A DNA stretch of 64,000 bases from Marimonas lutisalis (GCF_005434965.1 NZ_SKCI01000004.1:469152-533151), one strand, 5' to 3'; numbered from the stretch's first letter, positions 17,336-26,134 are shown. Notes: generated by a model not told the origin, from the sequence alone. Made by a program: numbers and translations.

Positions 17336-18838
17336 CTACGCGAAGAGGCCGGCGTAGGTTTCGCGCAGCGCCTTTTTCTGCACCTTGCCCATGGTGTTTC
17401 GGGGAAGCTCGGCCACGAATTCGTAATGCTTGGGCTGCTTGAATTTGGCCAGTTTAGAGCCTGTTTCGGCTGTGATATCTTCAAGCGTCAGGCTTTCGTC
17501 CTCCTTGACGATCACCGCCACCACGCCTTCTCCGAAATCGGGATGCGGCACGCCGATCACAGCGGATTCCAGCACGCCGGGAATATCGTCGATCAGGCTT
17601 TCGATTTCCTTGGGGTAAACGTTGAAGCCGCCGGAAATGATCAGGTCCTTGCCGCGGCCGACGATGCTGACATAGCCGTCAGCATCGCGCATGCCCAGGT
17701 CACCGGTGATGAACCAGCCATCGGGGCGCAGTTCCTCGGCTGTCTTCTCGGGCATCTGCCAATAGCCCTGGAACACGTTAGGGCCGCGCACCTCGATCAT
17801 GCCGATCTCGCCGGTGCCGACTTCGCGGCCATCGTCGACAATGCGCAGCTCGACCCCCGGCAGCGGGAAGCCGACGGTGCCGGCACGGCGTTCACCCTCA
17901 TAGGGGTTCGAGGTGTTCATGTTGGTTTCGGTCATGCCATAGCGCTCAAGGATGCGATGGCCGGTGCGCTCCTCCCACTTCTCGTGCGTGTCGACGAGGA
18001 GCGGCGCGGAGCCGGAGATGAAAAGCCGCATGTTAGAGACTGTTTCAAGGGAAAGGCGCGGATCATCGAGCAGGCGGGTATAGAAGGTGGGCACGCCCAT
18101 GAGCGCGGTTGACGTGGGCATCGCATCGAGAATGGCGTTGGCGTCGAATTTCGGCAGGAAGACGGTGGAGGCGCCTGCCAGGAGCGCCACGTTGGTGGCC
18201 ACGAAAAGCCCGTGCGTATGGAAGATGGGCAGCGCGTGGATGAGGACATCATCGGCGGTGAAACGCCAGTAGTCGCGCAGGGTTTCCGAGTTGGACGCGA
18301 GATTGCGGTGCGAAAGCATCGCGCCCTTCGAGCGGCCGGTGGTGCCCGAGGTGTAGAGAATGGCCGCGAGATCATCGGCGCCGCGGGCGACCGGTTTGAA
18401 ATCGGGGGCCTCGGACAGATCGGCGGTCAGCGTGCCCTGCCCTGTGCCATCGAGGGTGAAGACCCGGGCCGCGCCGGCCAGCGGCGCGATCTCGACCTCG
18501 CGCGCGGGATCGCAGACGACGACGGCGGGCGTGGCATCGGACAGGAAATATTCGACCTCGGAGGCGGTATAGGCGGTGTTGAGGGGCAAGAAAACGCCGC
18601 CGGCGAGAACGGTGCCGACATAAAGCTGCACCGCCTCGATCGTCTTTTCGACCTGCACGGCAACGCGGTCGCCGGGTTTGACGCCCGCATCAATCAGGCG
18701 GGCCGCCAGACGCTCGGCCCCGGTGAACAACTCGCCATAGGTGATATCGGGCAGGCCCGGGCGCGTGGCGAACACCTTGTCTGCGTTGCCCGCCAGATGC
18801 GTGGCAAGACGGTGGGCAAGATAGTTGTCGTCATACAT
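17336..18838 (-). CDS. matB: Malonyl-CoA synthetase (MatB-type acyl-CoA ligase)
   Basis: A 500-aa adenylate-forming ligase with MatB-like features. These include the P-loop YTSGTTGRSKGAML, the stretch LPIFHTHGLFVATN, the A5 motif ERYGMTETNMNTSNPY, ITGDLGMRDADGY and GRGKDLIISGGFNVYPKEIE. The C-terminal lysine is in LPRNTMGKVQKKALRE. MatB makes malonyl-CoA from malonate, ATP and CoA. The length matches the rhizobial/Rhodopseudomonas enzymes (about 500 aa). A malonyl-CoA decarboxylase gene, the usual partner, is not adjacent here. Confidence 0.78.
   Translation of the reverse strand: MYDDNYLAHRLATHLAGNADKVFATRPGLPDITYGELFTGAERLAARLIDAGVKPGDRVAVQVEKTIEAVQLYVGTVLAGGVFLPLNTAYTASEVEYFLSDATPAVVVCDPAREVEIAPLAGAARVFTLDGTGQGTLTADLSEAPDFKPVARGADDLAAILYTSGTTGRSKGAMLSHRNLASNSETLRDYWRFTADDVLIHALPIFHTHGLFVATNVALLAGASTVFLPKFDANAILDAMPTSTALMGVPTFYTRLLDDPRLSLETVSNMRLFISGSAPLLVDTHEKWEERTGHRILERYGMTETNMNTSNPYEGERRAGTVGFPLPGVELRIVDDGREVGTGEIGMIEVRGPNVFQGYWQMPEKTAEELRPDGWFITGDLGMRDADGYVSIVGRGKDLIISGGFNVYPKEIESLIDDIPGVLESAVIGVPHPDFGEGVVAVIVKEDESLTLEDITAETGSKLAKFKQPKHYEFVAELPRNTMGKVQKKALRETYAGLFA
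18032..18040 (+). repeat. Recurrent 9-mer GTTAGAGAC (first of six exact copies)
   Basis: Exact copies: 18032-18040, 26355-26363, 30709-30717 and 32627-32635 on the plus strand; 37940-37948 and 39333-39341 on the minus strand. Close variants are at 23903-23912 (gttcagagac), 45059-45067 (gtcagagac) and 47010-47018 (attagagac). Most exact copies sit inside genes of unrelated function and in both orientations relative to them. Six exact copies were counted by eye; others may have been missed. Confidence 0.6.
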
Positions 18839-18956
18839 CGGAAACCTCCCCTGGATCGGATGATCCTTTCCTGCGGTGCATGGCGGGTATTTTCAAGTGC
18901 GGATTGATCTTTGCGCGCGGGCGCGTAGGAGTGGAGCAGGACAAGGGACGCGCGCA

Positions 18957-19880
18957 ATGAACCCGATCAGGGGTATAGCCTTCAAACTTCTGTCGGTGGT
19001 GACGTTCATCACCATGTCGGCGCTGGTCAAGGCCGTGTCCGAGCACGTGCCGCCGGGCGAGGCGGTGTTTTTCCGGTCATTCTTTGCCATTCCGGTGATC
19101 CTGGGCTGGCTGTGGGCGCGGGGCGATCTGCGCACGGGGCTCAAGGTGGCCTCGCCTATGGGGCATTTCTGGCGCGGGTTCGTGGGCACCACGGCGATGG
19201 CGCTGATGTTCACCGGGCTGGGCCTGTTGCCGCTGCCCGAGGTGACGGCGATCGGCTATGCCGCGCCGCTGTTGACGGTGATCTTTGCCGCGATGTTCCT
19301 GAACGAACGGGTGGGCGTTTTCCGGCTGGGCGCGGTGGCACTGGGCATGGTGGGCGTGCTGATCGTGCTGTCGCCGCGGCTGACCGCGTTTTCGGGCGAA
19401 ACGGTGCAGACCACGCAGGCGCTGGGTGCGATGGTGGTGCTGGCCGGCGCGGGCTGTGCCGCGCTGGCGCAGATCTATGTGCGCAAGCTGGTTCAGACCG
19501 AGCAGACCTCGGCCATCGTGTTCTTCTTCTCGCTCACCTCCAGCCTTCTGGCACTGCTGAGCCTGCCCTTTGGCTGGGTGCTGCCCACGGGCAAGGAGGC
19601 GGTGCTGTTGGTGCTGATCGGGCTGATCGGCGGGTTCGGGCAGATTTTCCTGACCTCGGCCTATCGTCATGCCGATGCCAGCGTGGTGGCGCCGTTCGAC
19701 TATGCCTCGATGCTGTTTGCCCTGGTCATCGGCTATGTCTTCTTTGACGAAGTCCCGACCGCACCTATGCTGGGGGGTGCGGCGCTGGTTATCCTGGCCG
19801 GTGTCATCATCATTCTGCGCGAACACCGGCTGGGACTGAAACGCGGGCGCGCGCGCAAATCCGTCACGCCACAGGGCTGA
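18957..19880 (+). CDS. DMT-superfamily (EamA) transporter
   Basis: A 307-aa inner-membrane protein with ten predicted hydrophobic segments in two EamA repeats (about 5-140 and 155-290). ALVKAVSEHVPPGEAVFFRSFFAIP is the typical start of repeat 1, and YVFFDEVPTAPMLGGAALVILAGVII ends repeat 2. The start at 18957 is preferred because AAGGGA precedes it by 8 bases. Members export amino acids, metabolites or drugs; no substrate can be given. The matB gene is divergent. Confidence 0.85.
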   Translation: MNPIRGIAFKLLSVVTFITMSALVKAVSEHVPPGEAVFFRSFFAIPVILGWLWARGDLRTGLKVASPMGHFWRGFVGTTAMALMFTGLGLLPLPEVTAIGYAAPLLTVIFAAMFLNERVGVFRLGAVALGMVGVLIVLSPRLTAFSGETVQTTQALGAMVVLAGAGCAALAQIYVRKLVQTEQTSAIVFFFSLTSSLLALLSLPFGWVLPTGKEAVLLVLIGLIGGFGQIFLTSAYRHADASVVAPFDYASMLFALVIGYVFFDEVPTAPMLGGAALVILAGVIIILREHRLGLKRGRARKSVTPQG

Positions 19881-19969
19881 TGGGCTGAGCCGCGATGTCG
19901 CGTTGATTGCGGCGGCGATGCACATGTATAGGACGGCGGAAACGCGCGCCCCGATGTCAGGATGGCGAA

Positions 19970-21643
19970 ATGGAAATCAGGAAACTCTCGGATCAGATCG
20001 CGGTATCACCTCAGATCACCCCCGCGGATGTAAAGGCCATTGCCGAGGCCGGTTACCGCGCCATCATCTGCAACCGCCCCGATGGCGAGGCTGACGATCA
20101 GCCGACCTTTGGCGAGGTCGAGACAGCGGCGAAGAAGGCGGGCCTTGCCACCCGCTATCTGCCCGTGGACAAGGGGACGGTGAAAGACAGCGATGCCGAC
20201 GCGCTGCGCCAGGCGATGGTCGAGCTGCCAGGCCCGATCTTTGCCTATTGCCGGACGGGGACACGCAGCGCGACCTGCTGGTCGCTGGCTATGGCCGAGA
20301 CGAAGAGCCTGCCCGAGATCCTGGATGCAACGAAGACGGCCGGATACGACATGGCAGGCGTGGCACGGCGTATCGTGAACGGCGGCCAAACGCCCACCGA
20401 TGCGGGCGATGCGCATTACGACGTGGTGATCGTGGGTGCAGGTGCGGGCGGCGTGGCAGTGGCGGCCAGCCTGAAAAGCCGCAAGAGCGATCTGGATATC
20501 GCGATCATCGACCCTGCTGGCACGCATTATTACCAACCGGGCTGGACCATGGTGGGCGGTGGCCTGCTGGATGCGTCGACCACCGCGAAATCCATGGGCA
20601 AGCTGATCCCGGCCGGCGTGCACTGGATCAAGTCGGCGGTGGCCGCGTTCGAACCCAAGGACAACGCGGTGATCCTGGATGGCTGCCGGGTGGTGAAATA
20701 CAAGCGCCTGATCGTCTGTCCGGGGCTCAAACTGGATTGGCGGGCGATCGAGGGGCTTGAAGAGACGCTGGGGCGCAATGGCGTGACCTCGAACTATCGC
20801 TATGATCTGGCGCCCTATACCTGGGAGATGGTGAAACAGACGCGCAAGGGCCGCGCGCTCTTTACCCAGCCGCCGCTACCGATCAAATGCCCGGGCGCGC
20901 CGCAGAAAGCGATGTATCTAAGCGCCGACTACTGGCGGCAGGAGGGCGTTCTGAACCAGGTCGATATCCGCTTCATGACGGCGGGCGATGTCCTGTTCGG
21001 CGTGCCGGATTACGTGCCGGCGCTGGAGCAATATGTCGATCGGTACCACATCGGCGTGCGGTTCAAGCACAACCTGGTGGCCGTCGATGGCAGCGCCGGG
21101 AAGGCGTGGTTCGACGTCACCGGCGAGGATGGTGCGGTAAGCCGGATGGAGACCGAGTTCGACATGCTGCACGTGGCCCCGCCGCAATGCGCGCCGGATT
21201 TCATCCGTGTATCGCCGCTGGCCAATGCCGATGGCTGGGTGGACGTGCACAACGCCACGCTGCGCCACAACACCTATGATAACATCTGGGCGCTGGGCGA
21301 TGTGACCAGCACGCCCAATTCGAAAACCGCCGCCGCCGCGCGGGCGCAGGCGCCGGTGCTGGCCGATAACCTGATCGACGATATCGAAGGACGGTCACCG
21401 ACCGCGATCTACGCCGGTTACGGATCCTGCCCCCTGACGGTTGAGCGGGGAAAGATCGTGCTGGCCGAGTTCGGCTATGGCGGGGTGCTGATGCCGACGC
21501 TGCCGAAATGGATGATCGACGGCACGAAACCGTCTCGCCGGGCATGGTTCCTGAAAGAGCGCATCCTGCCGCCGGTCTACTGGAAGGCGATGCTGCGCGG
21601 CAAGGAATGGCTGGCCAAACCCGAGAAGGTTTCCGCGAAGTGA
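19970..21643 (+). CDS. Fusion of TIGR01244/DUF442 sulfurtransferase-like domain and type II sulfide:quinone oxidoreductase
   Basis: A 557-aa two-domain protein. Residues 1-110 are a DUF442 phosphatase/rhodanese-like domain with active loop CRTGTR (Cys94). Residues 150-557 are an FAD oxidoreductase of the mitochondrial-like SQR type: VIVGAGAGG (FAD), IKCPGAPQKAMYLS (Cys307, a redox cysteine), WVDVHNATLRH, and YGSCPLTVERGKIVLAEFGY. SQRs oxidise sulfide to persulfide and reduce quinone; the fused domain may take the sulfur. The second redox cysteine of SQRs (GDC..LP.SKTAAA) reads GDVTSTPNSKTAAA, so Val445 replaces it. Cys250 or Cys407 might substitute. It overlaps the next gene by GTGA. Confidence 0.82.
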   Translation: MEIRKLSDQIAVSPQITPADVKAIAEAGYRAIICNRPDGEADDQPTFGEVETAAKKAGLATRYLPVDKGTVKDSDADALRQAMVELPGPIFAYCRTGTRSATCWSLAMAETKSLPEILDATKTAGYDMAGVARRIVNGGQTPTDAGDAHYDVVIVGAGAGGVAVAASLKSRKSDLDIAIIDPAGTHYYQPGWTMVGGGLLDASTTAKSMGKLIPAGVHWIKSAVAAFEPKDNAVILDGCRVVKYKRLIVCPGLKLDWRAIEGLEETLGRNGVTSNYRYDLAPYTWEMVKQTRKGRALFTQPPLPIKCPGAPQKAMYLSADYWRQEGVLNQVDIRFMTAGDVLFGVPDYVPALEQYVDRYHIGVRFKHNLVAVDGSAGKAWFDVTGEDGAVSRMETEFDMLHVAPPQCAPDFIRVSPLANADGWVDVHNATLRHNTYDNIWALGDVTSTPNSKTAAAARAQAPVLADNLIDDIEGRSPTAIYAGYGSCPLTVERGKIVLAEFGYGGVLMPTLPKWMIDGTKPSRRAWFLKERILPPVYWKAMLRGKEWLAKPEKVSAK

Positions 21644-22170
21644 GCGATACGGTGCCCTGCCCCGCGCTGGGCGATGCGGACGTGGTGCAGGGCAGCCCGC
21701 GCGCGCGGATGGAAGCCATTGCACGCCTCGCGGTGGCGGGATTGGCGCAGGCGCGGCCCAACTGGGATGGTGTGGTACTGCTGCCCGGCGATCCGACGCA
21801 CTGGGTGTATCTGAGCGCGGGCGAGATCATCGGCTTCGTATCATTTCTGACCGAGCGTCTTGCCCGGGCCCTGAACGCCGAAGACGGCGCCGAATCCCGG
21901 GCCATCGAAGAAACCATGGCCCGGCCCGAGCGCTTGGCCCAACACCTGGCAATGGCCGATTTGGGCGGAAATAGTGACGAAATCCTGGGTCACCTGATCG
22001 GCGCCGAGCTGGCGGCGGCGCGTTCCTACTGGCTGGGCCGCGAGGTTGTCGTGCTGGGCGACGGAGCGCTTGCCCGCGCGTATGAGGAGGCGCTGGCGGC
22101 GCAGCATGTGCCGGTGGCGCGCGGCGATGTGCGCGCCTGCCTGGAGGCCGCGCGCGAAGCGTTGACCTAG
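21640..22170 (+). CDS. DgoK-like (2-dehydro-3-deoxygalactonokinase) C-terminal-domain protein, truncated
   Basis: A 176-aa product resembling the C-terminal half of DgoK sugar-acid kinases. LLPGDPTHWVYLSAGEIIGFVSFLTERL parallels the LPGTHSKWV..G.I..F.TFMTGEL region, and LIGAELAAARSYWLGREVVVLGDGALARAYEEAL the end. The N-terminal ATPase half with its DWGTT phosphate motif is absent, and no remnant lies upstream because the SQR gene occupies that DNA. The GTG start overlaps the SQR stop by four bases, so the short form appears to be a real coupled gene rather than random decay. Catalytic activity as a kinase is unlikely. Confidence 0.6.
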   Translation: MSDTVPCPALGDADVVQGSPRARMEAIARLAVAGLAQARPNWDGVVLLPGDPTHWVYLSAGEIIGFVSFLTERLARALNAEDGAESRAIEETMARPERLAQHLAMADLGGNSDEILGHLIGAELAAARSYWLGREVVVLGDGALARAYEEALAAQHVPVARGDVRACLEAAREALT

Positions 22171-23087
22171 CTGCCTGCAACCCGCGCCCGGCAGGGGCCG
22201 AAACGCGCCGCAATCGCCAGGATCAGCCCCGACATGACGGCGATCATCCCGGCCGCGCTGATCGAATTGTCAAAGCCAAGCCATAGCGGCCCATAGCCCG
22301 CCAGCACATAGCCGGACAGGGCAGACACCGTAGCGAATCCGATGCTCCAACCCATCTGGTGGTCGAGCCGGTTGGTCATCATCCGGGCGGCGGCGGGCGG
22401 GCAGATGAACATGGCGATCACGATGATCGAACCCACCGCATCGAACGCCGCCACGGCCGCGACGGCCGCCATGATCACGAGCAGGAGCCCAATGGCCGTG
22501 ACCGGCAGGCCCGCGGCTCGGGCAAATCCTTCGTCGAAGGTGGAGATCGTGAGCGGGCGCCAGAGCAGCAAGGTGAGCAGACCGACGAGTAGGGCGACGA
22601 CGGCCATGCGCGGCAGTTCCGGCGGCAGACCCGCGAGCGCCGCCGGATCGGCCAGCGAGGTCCATCCGGTGGCGTCCAGCCAGATCAGGCTTTCGAGATT
22701 GCCGTAAAGCGCGTGTTCGACATCGAGGTGGACGCTGGATGTGTCGGACTGTTCCAGCAGGAGCACCCCGGCGGTGAACATGGTGGTGAAGACCACGCCC
22801 ATGGCCGCGCCGACCTCGATCCGGCCAAGACGGCGGATCAATTCGATCAGCACGACGGCGATGATGGCTGCACCGGCAGCGCCCAGCATCATCGGCCAGG
22901 TCGTGACCGCGCCGGTGATCAGGAATGCCACGACGATGCCGGGCAATGCCACATGGCTGATGGCATCGCCGATCAGGGCCTGCCGGCGCAGCAGCAGGAA
23001 GTTGCCCGGAACCGCACAGGCGATGGCCGCGAAAACGCCGATCAGGATCGGCGGCAGCGAAAGCGCCACGAACTCGGCCCCGTTCAT
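22167..23087 (-). CDS. sitD: Manganese/iron ABC transporter permease (SitD/MntD-like)
   Basis: A 306-aa inner-membrane permease of the ABC-3 (ZnuB/TroD) family with about eight helices. FLLLRRQALIGDAISHVALPGIV is the family hallmark near the N-terminus, and VGSIIVIAMFICPPAAARM is the conserved late helix. It is the last gene of a four-gene importer operon (binding protein, ATPase, permease, permease). Its start overlaps the upstream permease stop by ATGA. Its stop overlaps the convergent DgoK-like gene stop. Confidence 0.87.
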   Translation of the reverse strand: MNGAEFVALSLPPILIGVFAAIACAVPGNFLLLRRQALIGDAISHVALPGIVVAFLITGAVTTWPMMLGAAGAAIIAVVLIELIRRLGRIEVGAAMGVVFTTMFTAGVLLLEQSDTSSVHLDVEHALYGNLESLIWLDATGWTSLADPAALAGLPPELPRMAVVALLVGLLTLLLWRPLTISTFDEGFARAAGLPVTAIGLLLVIMAAVAAVAAFDAVGSIIVIAMFICPPAAARMMTNRLDHQMGWSIGFATVSALSGYVLAGYGPLWLGFDNSISAAGMIAVMSGLILAIAARFGPCRARVAGS

Positions 23088-24265
23088 GCCGCCCCCCGGG
23101 GCCCGAGGCCGCGGTCGATCTGCGTGATCTGGTCAGGCGTGAGAACCGTGTCGATCGGGCGCAACCCGTCATAAAGGGCGGCGGTGGTTTCGAATTTCGG
23201 ATCGGAGCGGAGAATCTGCCAACGGCGTTCATCGAGTAGCGCGTTCGCGGCGGCGGCGCGGCCCTGGTCCGTCGCAACCCCATCGGCGCGCGCCAGACCG
23301 GCGCGGCGCAACAGGCGCATGGTGAATGCTTCGTAGATCGGGTGGCCCTGCGCCAGCGCAAGAAGCCCCTGCCGCAGATGCACGCGGCGGCGGTAGCGGA
23401 GATGCCAGAGCACAGACGCCAGAAGCCCGCGCTTCGGCGCGATGACGAAGGACGCGGCGAAAACCGCGAAGGCCGCAAGAACGATGAGCGGGCCCGTGGG
23501 CAGGTTCGGGGCCGAGGCAGAAAGGATCGCACCCGTTGCGCCCGAAAAGGCGCCGATCAGGCCGGAAATCAGCACCACGCGACCGGCCTCATCGCTCCAG
23601 AACCGGGCGGCCACCGGCGGGATGATCAGAAGCGCGACGATCAGCACGAGGCCGACGATCTTGAGCCCGACGACGGTAACGGCCATGACAAGGCCCATCA
23701 TCGCAAGGTCGATCCGGTGCACATCACGCCCGGTGGCCGCGGCATAGCCGGGATCGAAGCACACAGCCAGCATGGGCCGGCGCAGAAGGATCACGGCCAC
23801 AACCGCCAGGGCTCCGCCGATGGCGATGATCATCGCATCGGTGAATAGCATGCCGGCGGTCGAGCCGAGCAGGAAGGTTTCGAGACCGGCCTGTCGGCCC
23901 GTGTTCAGAGACTGAATCACCGTAAGTCCGACGATTCCGGCACCAAAGAACACCGAAAGGATGGCACCGATGGCGGCATCTTCGGCAAGGCGCGTGTGCC
24001 TTGAAAGCCAGCCGACGGCCAGAAGGCCCAGCCAGGCCGACAGGGCCGAACCCGCCATCAGACCGGGCAAGGCGCGGCCATCGCCGCCAAGCGCCACCAT
24101 GACGACGAATGCCAGCGCGACCCCCGGCAGCGTCGCATGCGCGATGGCATCCGAAACAAGCGCACGCTTTCGCAGGAAAAGAAACGTACCCGTCAAACCC
24201 GCCGACGCGCCCAGAAGACCGGCGCCAACGGTCACGAGAATAGCGTTGTAGCCGAGACCGAACAT
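23084..24265 (-). CDS. sitC: Manganese/iron ABC transporter permease with C-terminal cytoplasmic domain (SitC/TroC-like)
   Basis: A 393-aa ABC-3 permease. Residues 1-285 hold eight to nine helices (TFLFLRKRALVSDAIAHATLPGVALAF and VGLVLIVALLIIPPVAARFW). About 105 further residues are soluble (RYRRRVHLRQGLLALAQGHP to TQIDRGLG). This tail resembles the winged-helix region that some TroC-type permeases share with DtxR regulators. The start at 24265 follows the ATPase stop by one base. The partner permease SitD lacks the tail. Confidence 0.85.
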   Translation of the reverse strand: MFGLGYNAILVTVGAGLLGASAGLTGTFLFLRKRALVSDAIAHATLPGVALAFVVMVALGGDGRALPGLMAGSALSAWLGLLAVGWLSRHTRLAEDAAIGAILSVFFGAGIVGLTVIQSLNTGRQAGLETFLLGSTAGMLFTDAMIIAIGGALAVVAVILLRRPMLAVCFDPGYAAATGRDVHRIDLAMMGLVMAVTVVGLKIVGLVLIVALLIIPPVAARFWSDEAGRVVLISGLIGAFSGATGAILSASAPNLPTGPLIVLAAFAVFAASFVIAPKRGLLASVLWHLRYRRRVHLRQGLLALAQGHPIYEAFTMRLLRRAGLARADGVATDQGRAAAANALLDERRWQILRSDPKFETTAALYDGLRPIDTVLTPDQITQIDRGLGPRGAA

Positions 24266-24266
24266 G

Positions 24267-25064
24267 TCAGCCGGCCTGCCCCGCCGCTGGCATCGCCGGC
24301 AGGCGGCCGCCATATGCCGCGTGCAGGTTTTCCGAAGTAAAGGCCTGGGCCACCGTGCCTTCGGCGATCCGGGTGGTGTTGATCAGGAACACGTGGTCGA
24401 AATACGCGGACACGGTGGACAGGTCATGGTGCACGGCGATCACTGTGCGTCCCTCGTCACGCAGGGATTTCAAGACGTCGATGATCGCTGCCTCGGTCGC
24501 GGCATCGACGCCCGCAAAGGGTTCGTCGAGCAGGTAGATCTGCGCGTCCTGCGCCAACGCGCGGGCTAGGAAGACGCGTTGCTGCTGACCGCCCGAAAGC
24601 TGACCGATCTGACGGTCAGCAAACCGTTCCATGCCGACGCGCGCCAGGCAGGCCATGGCGCGGTCCAGATGCGTGCGGCGGACGCGGCGCAGCAGGCCCA
24701 GTTCGCGTGACAGGCCCATCAGGACGACATCGATGACCCGGGCGGGAAAATCCCAGTCGACCGAGGCGCGCTGCGGCACATAGGCGACAAGATGGATCTG
24801 GCGCGCAGCCGGCTTGCCATGGATGAGGATCTGGCCAGACAGCGGCCTTACGATGCCGAGGACGGATTTCAGGATCGTGGACTTGCCCGCGCCATTGGGT
24901 CCGACGATCGCGGTCATAGCTCCGGGTTGAAACGTTGCGTCGACGGAAAAAACCGCGGGCTTGTCTCCGTATGAAACCGTCAACCCGCGGATGGCGAGGG
25001 GGCTCTGGCTGAGATCCCCTGGCAAAACGGCCTGCCCATCGTCGGTGGCGAGTTCGATGCTCAT
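24267..25064 (-). CDS. sitB: Manganese/iron ABC transporter ATP-binding protein (SitB/MntB-like)
   Basis: A 265-aa ATPase with Walker A GPNGAGKS, signature LSGGQQQRVFLARAL, Walker B IYLLDEPFAGVD and H-loop VIAVHHDLSTV. The short form without TOBE domain and the motif VPQRASVDWDFPARVIDVVLMG are typical of the Mn/Zn/Fe family (ZnuC, SitB). It lies between the binding protein and the permeases, 11 bases after the former. Confidence 0.88.
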   Translation of the reverse strand: MSIELATDDGQAVLPGDLSQSPLAIRGLTVSYGDKPAVFSVDATFQPGAMTAIVGPNGAGKSTILKSVLGIVRPLSGQILIHGKPAARQIHLVAYVPQRASVDWDFPARVIDVVLMGLSRELGLLRRVRRTHLDRAMACLARVGMERFADRQIGQLSGGQQQRVFLARALAQDAQIYLLDEPFAGVDAATEAAIIDVLKSLRDEGRTVIAVHHDLSTVSAYFDHVFLINTTRIAEGTVAQAFTSENLHAAYGGRLPAMPAAGQAG

Positions 25065-25075
25065 GGCTCAGCCCT

Positions 25076-26038
25076 TCATGTGCCTGCGGCCAGCCGGCCG
25101 AGCATTCCGCGCTCCGGGGCGGTGCCGCCAAGGGCGCGGGTTATGGTGGTCACGTTGTGATCGATCATGCCGATATAGGTGCCTTCGTAGCTGTCCGGCG
25201 GGCCCATGGCATCCGAGAACAACTCGCCGCCGATCCTGAGCTCATGCCCACGCGCTGCCGCGCCTTCGACAAGCGCCCGGATGTTGCGGTCGGACACCGA
25301 GGTTTCGACGAAGGCGGCGCCGATCCTGCGCGTGACCAGCATATCGACCAGGTCCGCGATGCGGTTCAGCCCGGCCTCGGACTCGGTTGAAATGCCCTGG
25401 ATGCCGACAACTTCCCAGCCGTAGGCGCGCCCGAAATAGCCAAACGCATCATGCGCTGTCAGAAGTACGCGCGACGGTTCGGGTACGGTGGACAGCATGG
25501 CCCGTGCATAGGCGTCGAGCTGATCGAGCTGACTGCGGAAAGCCATGGCGGTTTCACGGAACCGGTCGGACTGGTCGGGCATGGCCGCGATCAGGGTGTC
25601 GCGGATGGCGTCCGCGGCGTGGGCCCAGAGCGTGGGCACCATCCAGACATGCGGGTCGTACTTGTTGTCATAGTCGGCATGGGCCAGCAGCTGGTCCTTC
25701 GGCACGGCCTCGCCCACGTTCGTGACCGTGACGCGCTTGGACAGGCGTGAAAACAGCTCTTCCAGCTGGGCCTCCAAATAGAGACCATGGCGCAAAACGA
25801 GATCGGCGCGGGTCAGCGCAACGATGTCGCTACGGGTCTGGCGGTAGGAGTGTGGATCGACGCCGGGCCCCATGAGCGACTGCACCTCGGTCAGATCGCC
25901 GCCGATCTGGCGGGCGGTGTCAGCGATCATGCCGGTGGTTGCCACCACGCGCAGCGGCGCCGCGCTGGCGCGTGCCGCAAGCGGCCAAAGCGCGGCACCA
26001 GCAGCAACCGACAAAAAGGCACGACGGGAAGAATGCAT
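25076..26038 (-). CDS. sitA: Manganese/iron ABC transporter substrate-binding protein (SitA/TroA-like)
   Basis: A periplasmic cluster A-I metal-binding protein of 320 aa. Its N-terminus HSSRRAFLSVAAGAALWPLAARA carries a twin-arginine pattern (RRAFL). Metal ligands expected of the family are visible: His in GVDPHSYR, His in YDPHVWM, Glu in AFVETSVSD and Asp in GMIDHN. There is no His-rich loop as in ZnuA, which favours manganese or iron over zinc. The start at 26038 follows GGAG by 7 bases. Two Fur-family boxes lie 36-81 bases upstream. Confidence 0.87.
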   Translation of the reverse strand: MHSSRRAFLSVAAGAALWPLAARASAAPLRVVATTGMIADTARQIGGDLTEVQSLMGPGVDPHSYRQTRSDIVALTRADLVLRHGLYLEAQLEELFSRLSKRVTVTNVGEAVPKDQLLAHADYDNKYDPHVWMVPTLWAHAADAIRDTLIAAMPDQSDRFRETAMAFRSQLDQLDAYARAMLSTVPEPSRVLLTAHDAFGYFGRAYGWEVVGIQGISTESEAGLNRIADLVDMLVTRRIGAAFVETSVSDRNIRALVEGAAARGHELRIGGELFSDAMGPPDSYEGTYIGMIDHNVTTITRALGGTAPERGMLGRLAAGT

Positions 26039-26073
26039 GCACGGGCTCCGTTCGGACATCATGCAGATGAAGA

Positions 26074-26119
26074 TGCGAGTCATTCGCAGAAATGTCAACA
26101 AGAGTGCGAATGACTCGCA
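26074..26119. promoter_or_regulatory. Two Mur-like (Fur-family) operator boxes upstream of sitA
   Basis: tgcgagtcattcgca (26074-26088) and tgcgaatgactcgca (26105-26119) are exact reverse complements of one another. Each is also a near-palindrome of the TGCGAAT-N-ATTCGCA type, with centres 31 bases apart. Pairs of such boxes near the start of sitABCD or mntH fit control by Mur, the manganese-responsive Fur relative of alphaproteobacteria. The palindromes are seen; the regulator is inferred. Confidence 0.75.
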
Positions 26120-26134
26120 ATAACAGGCCCGTGA

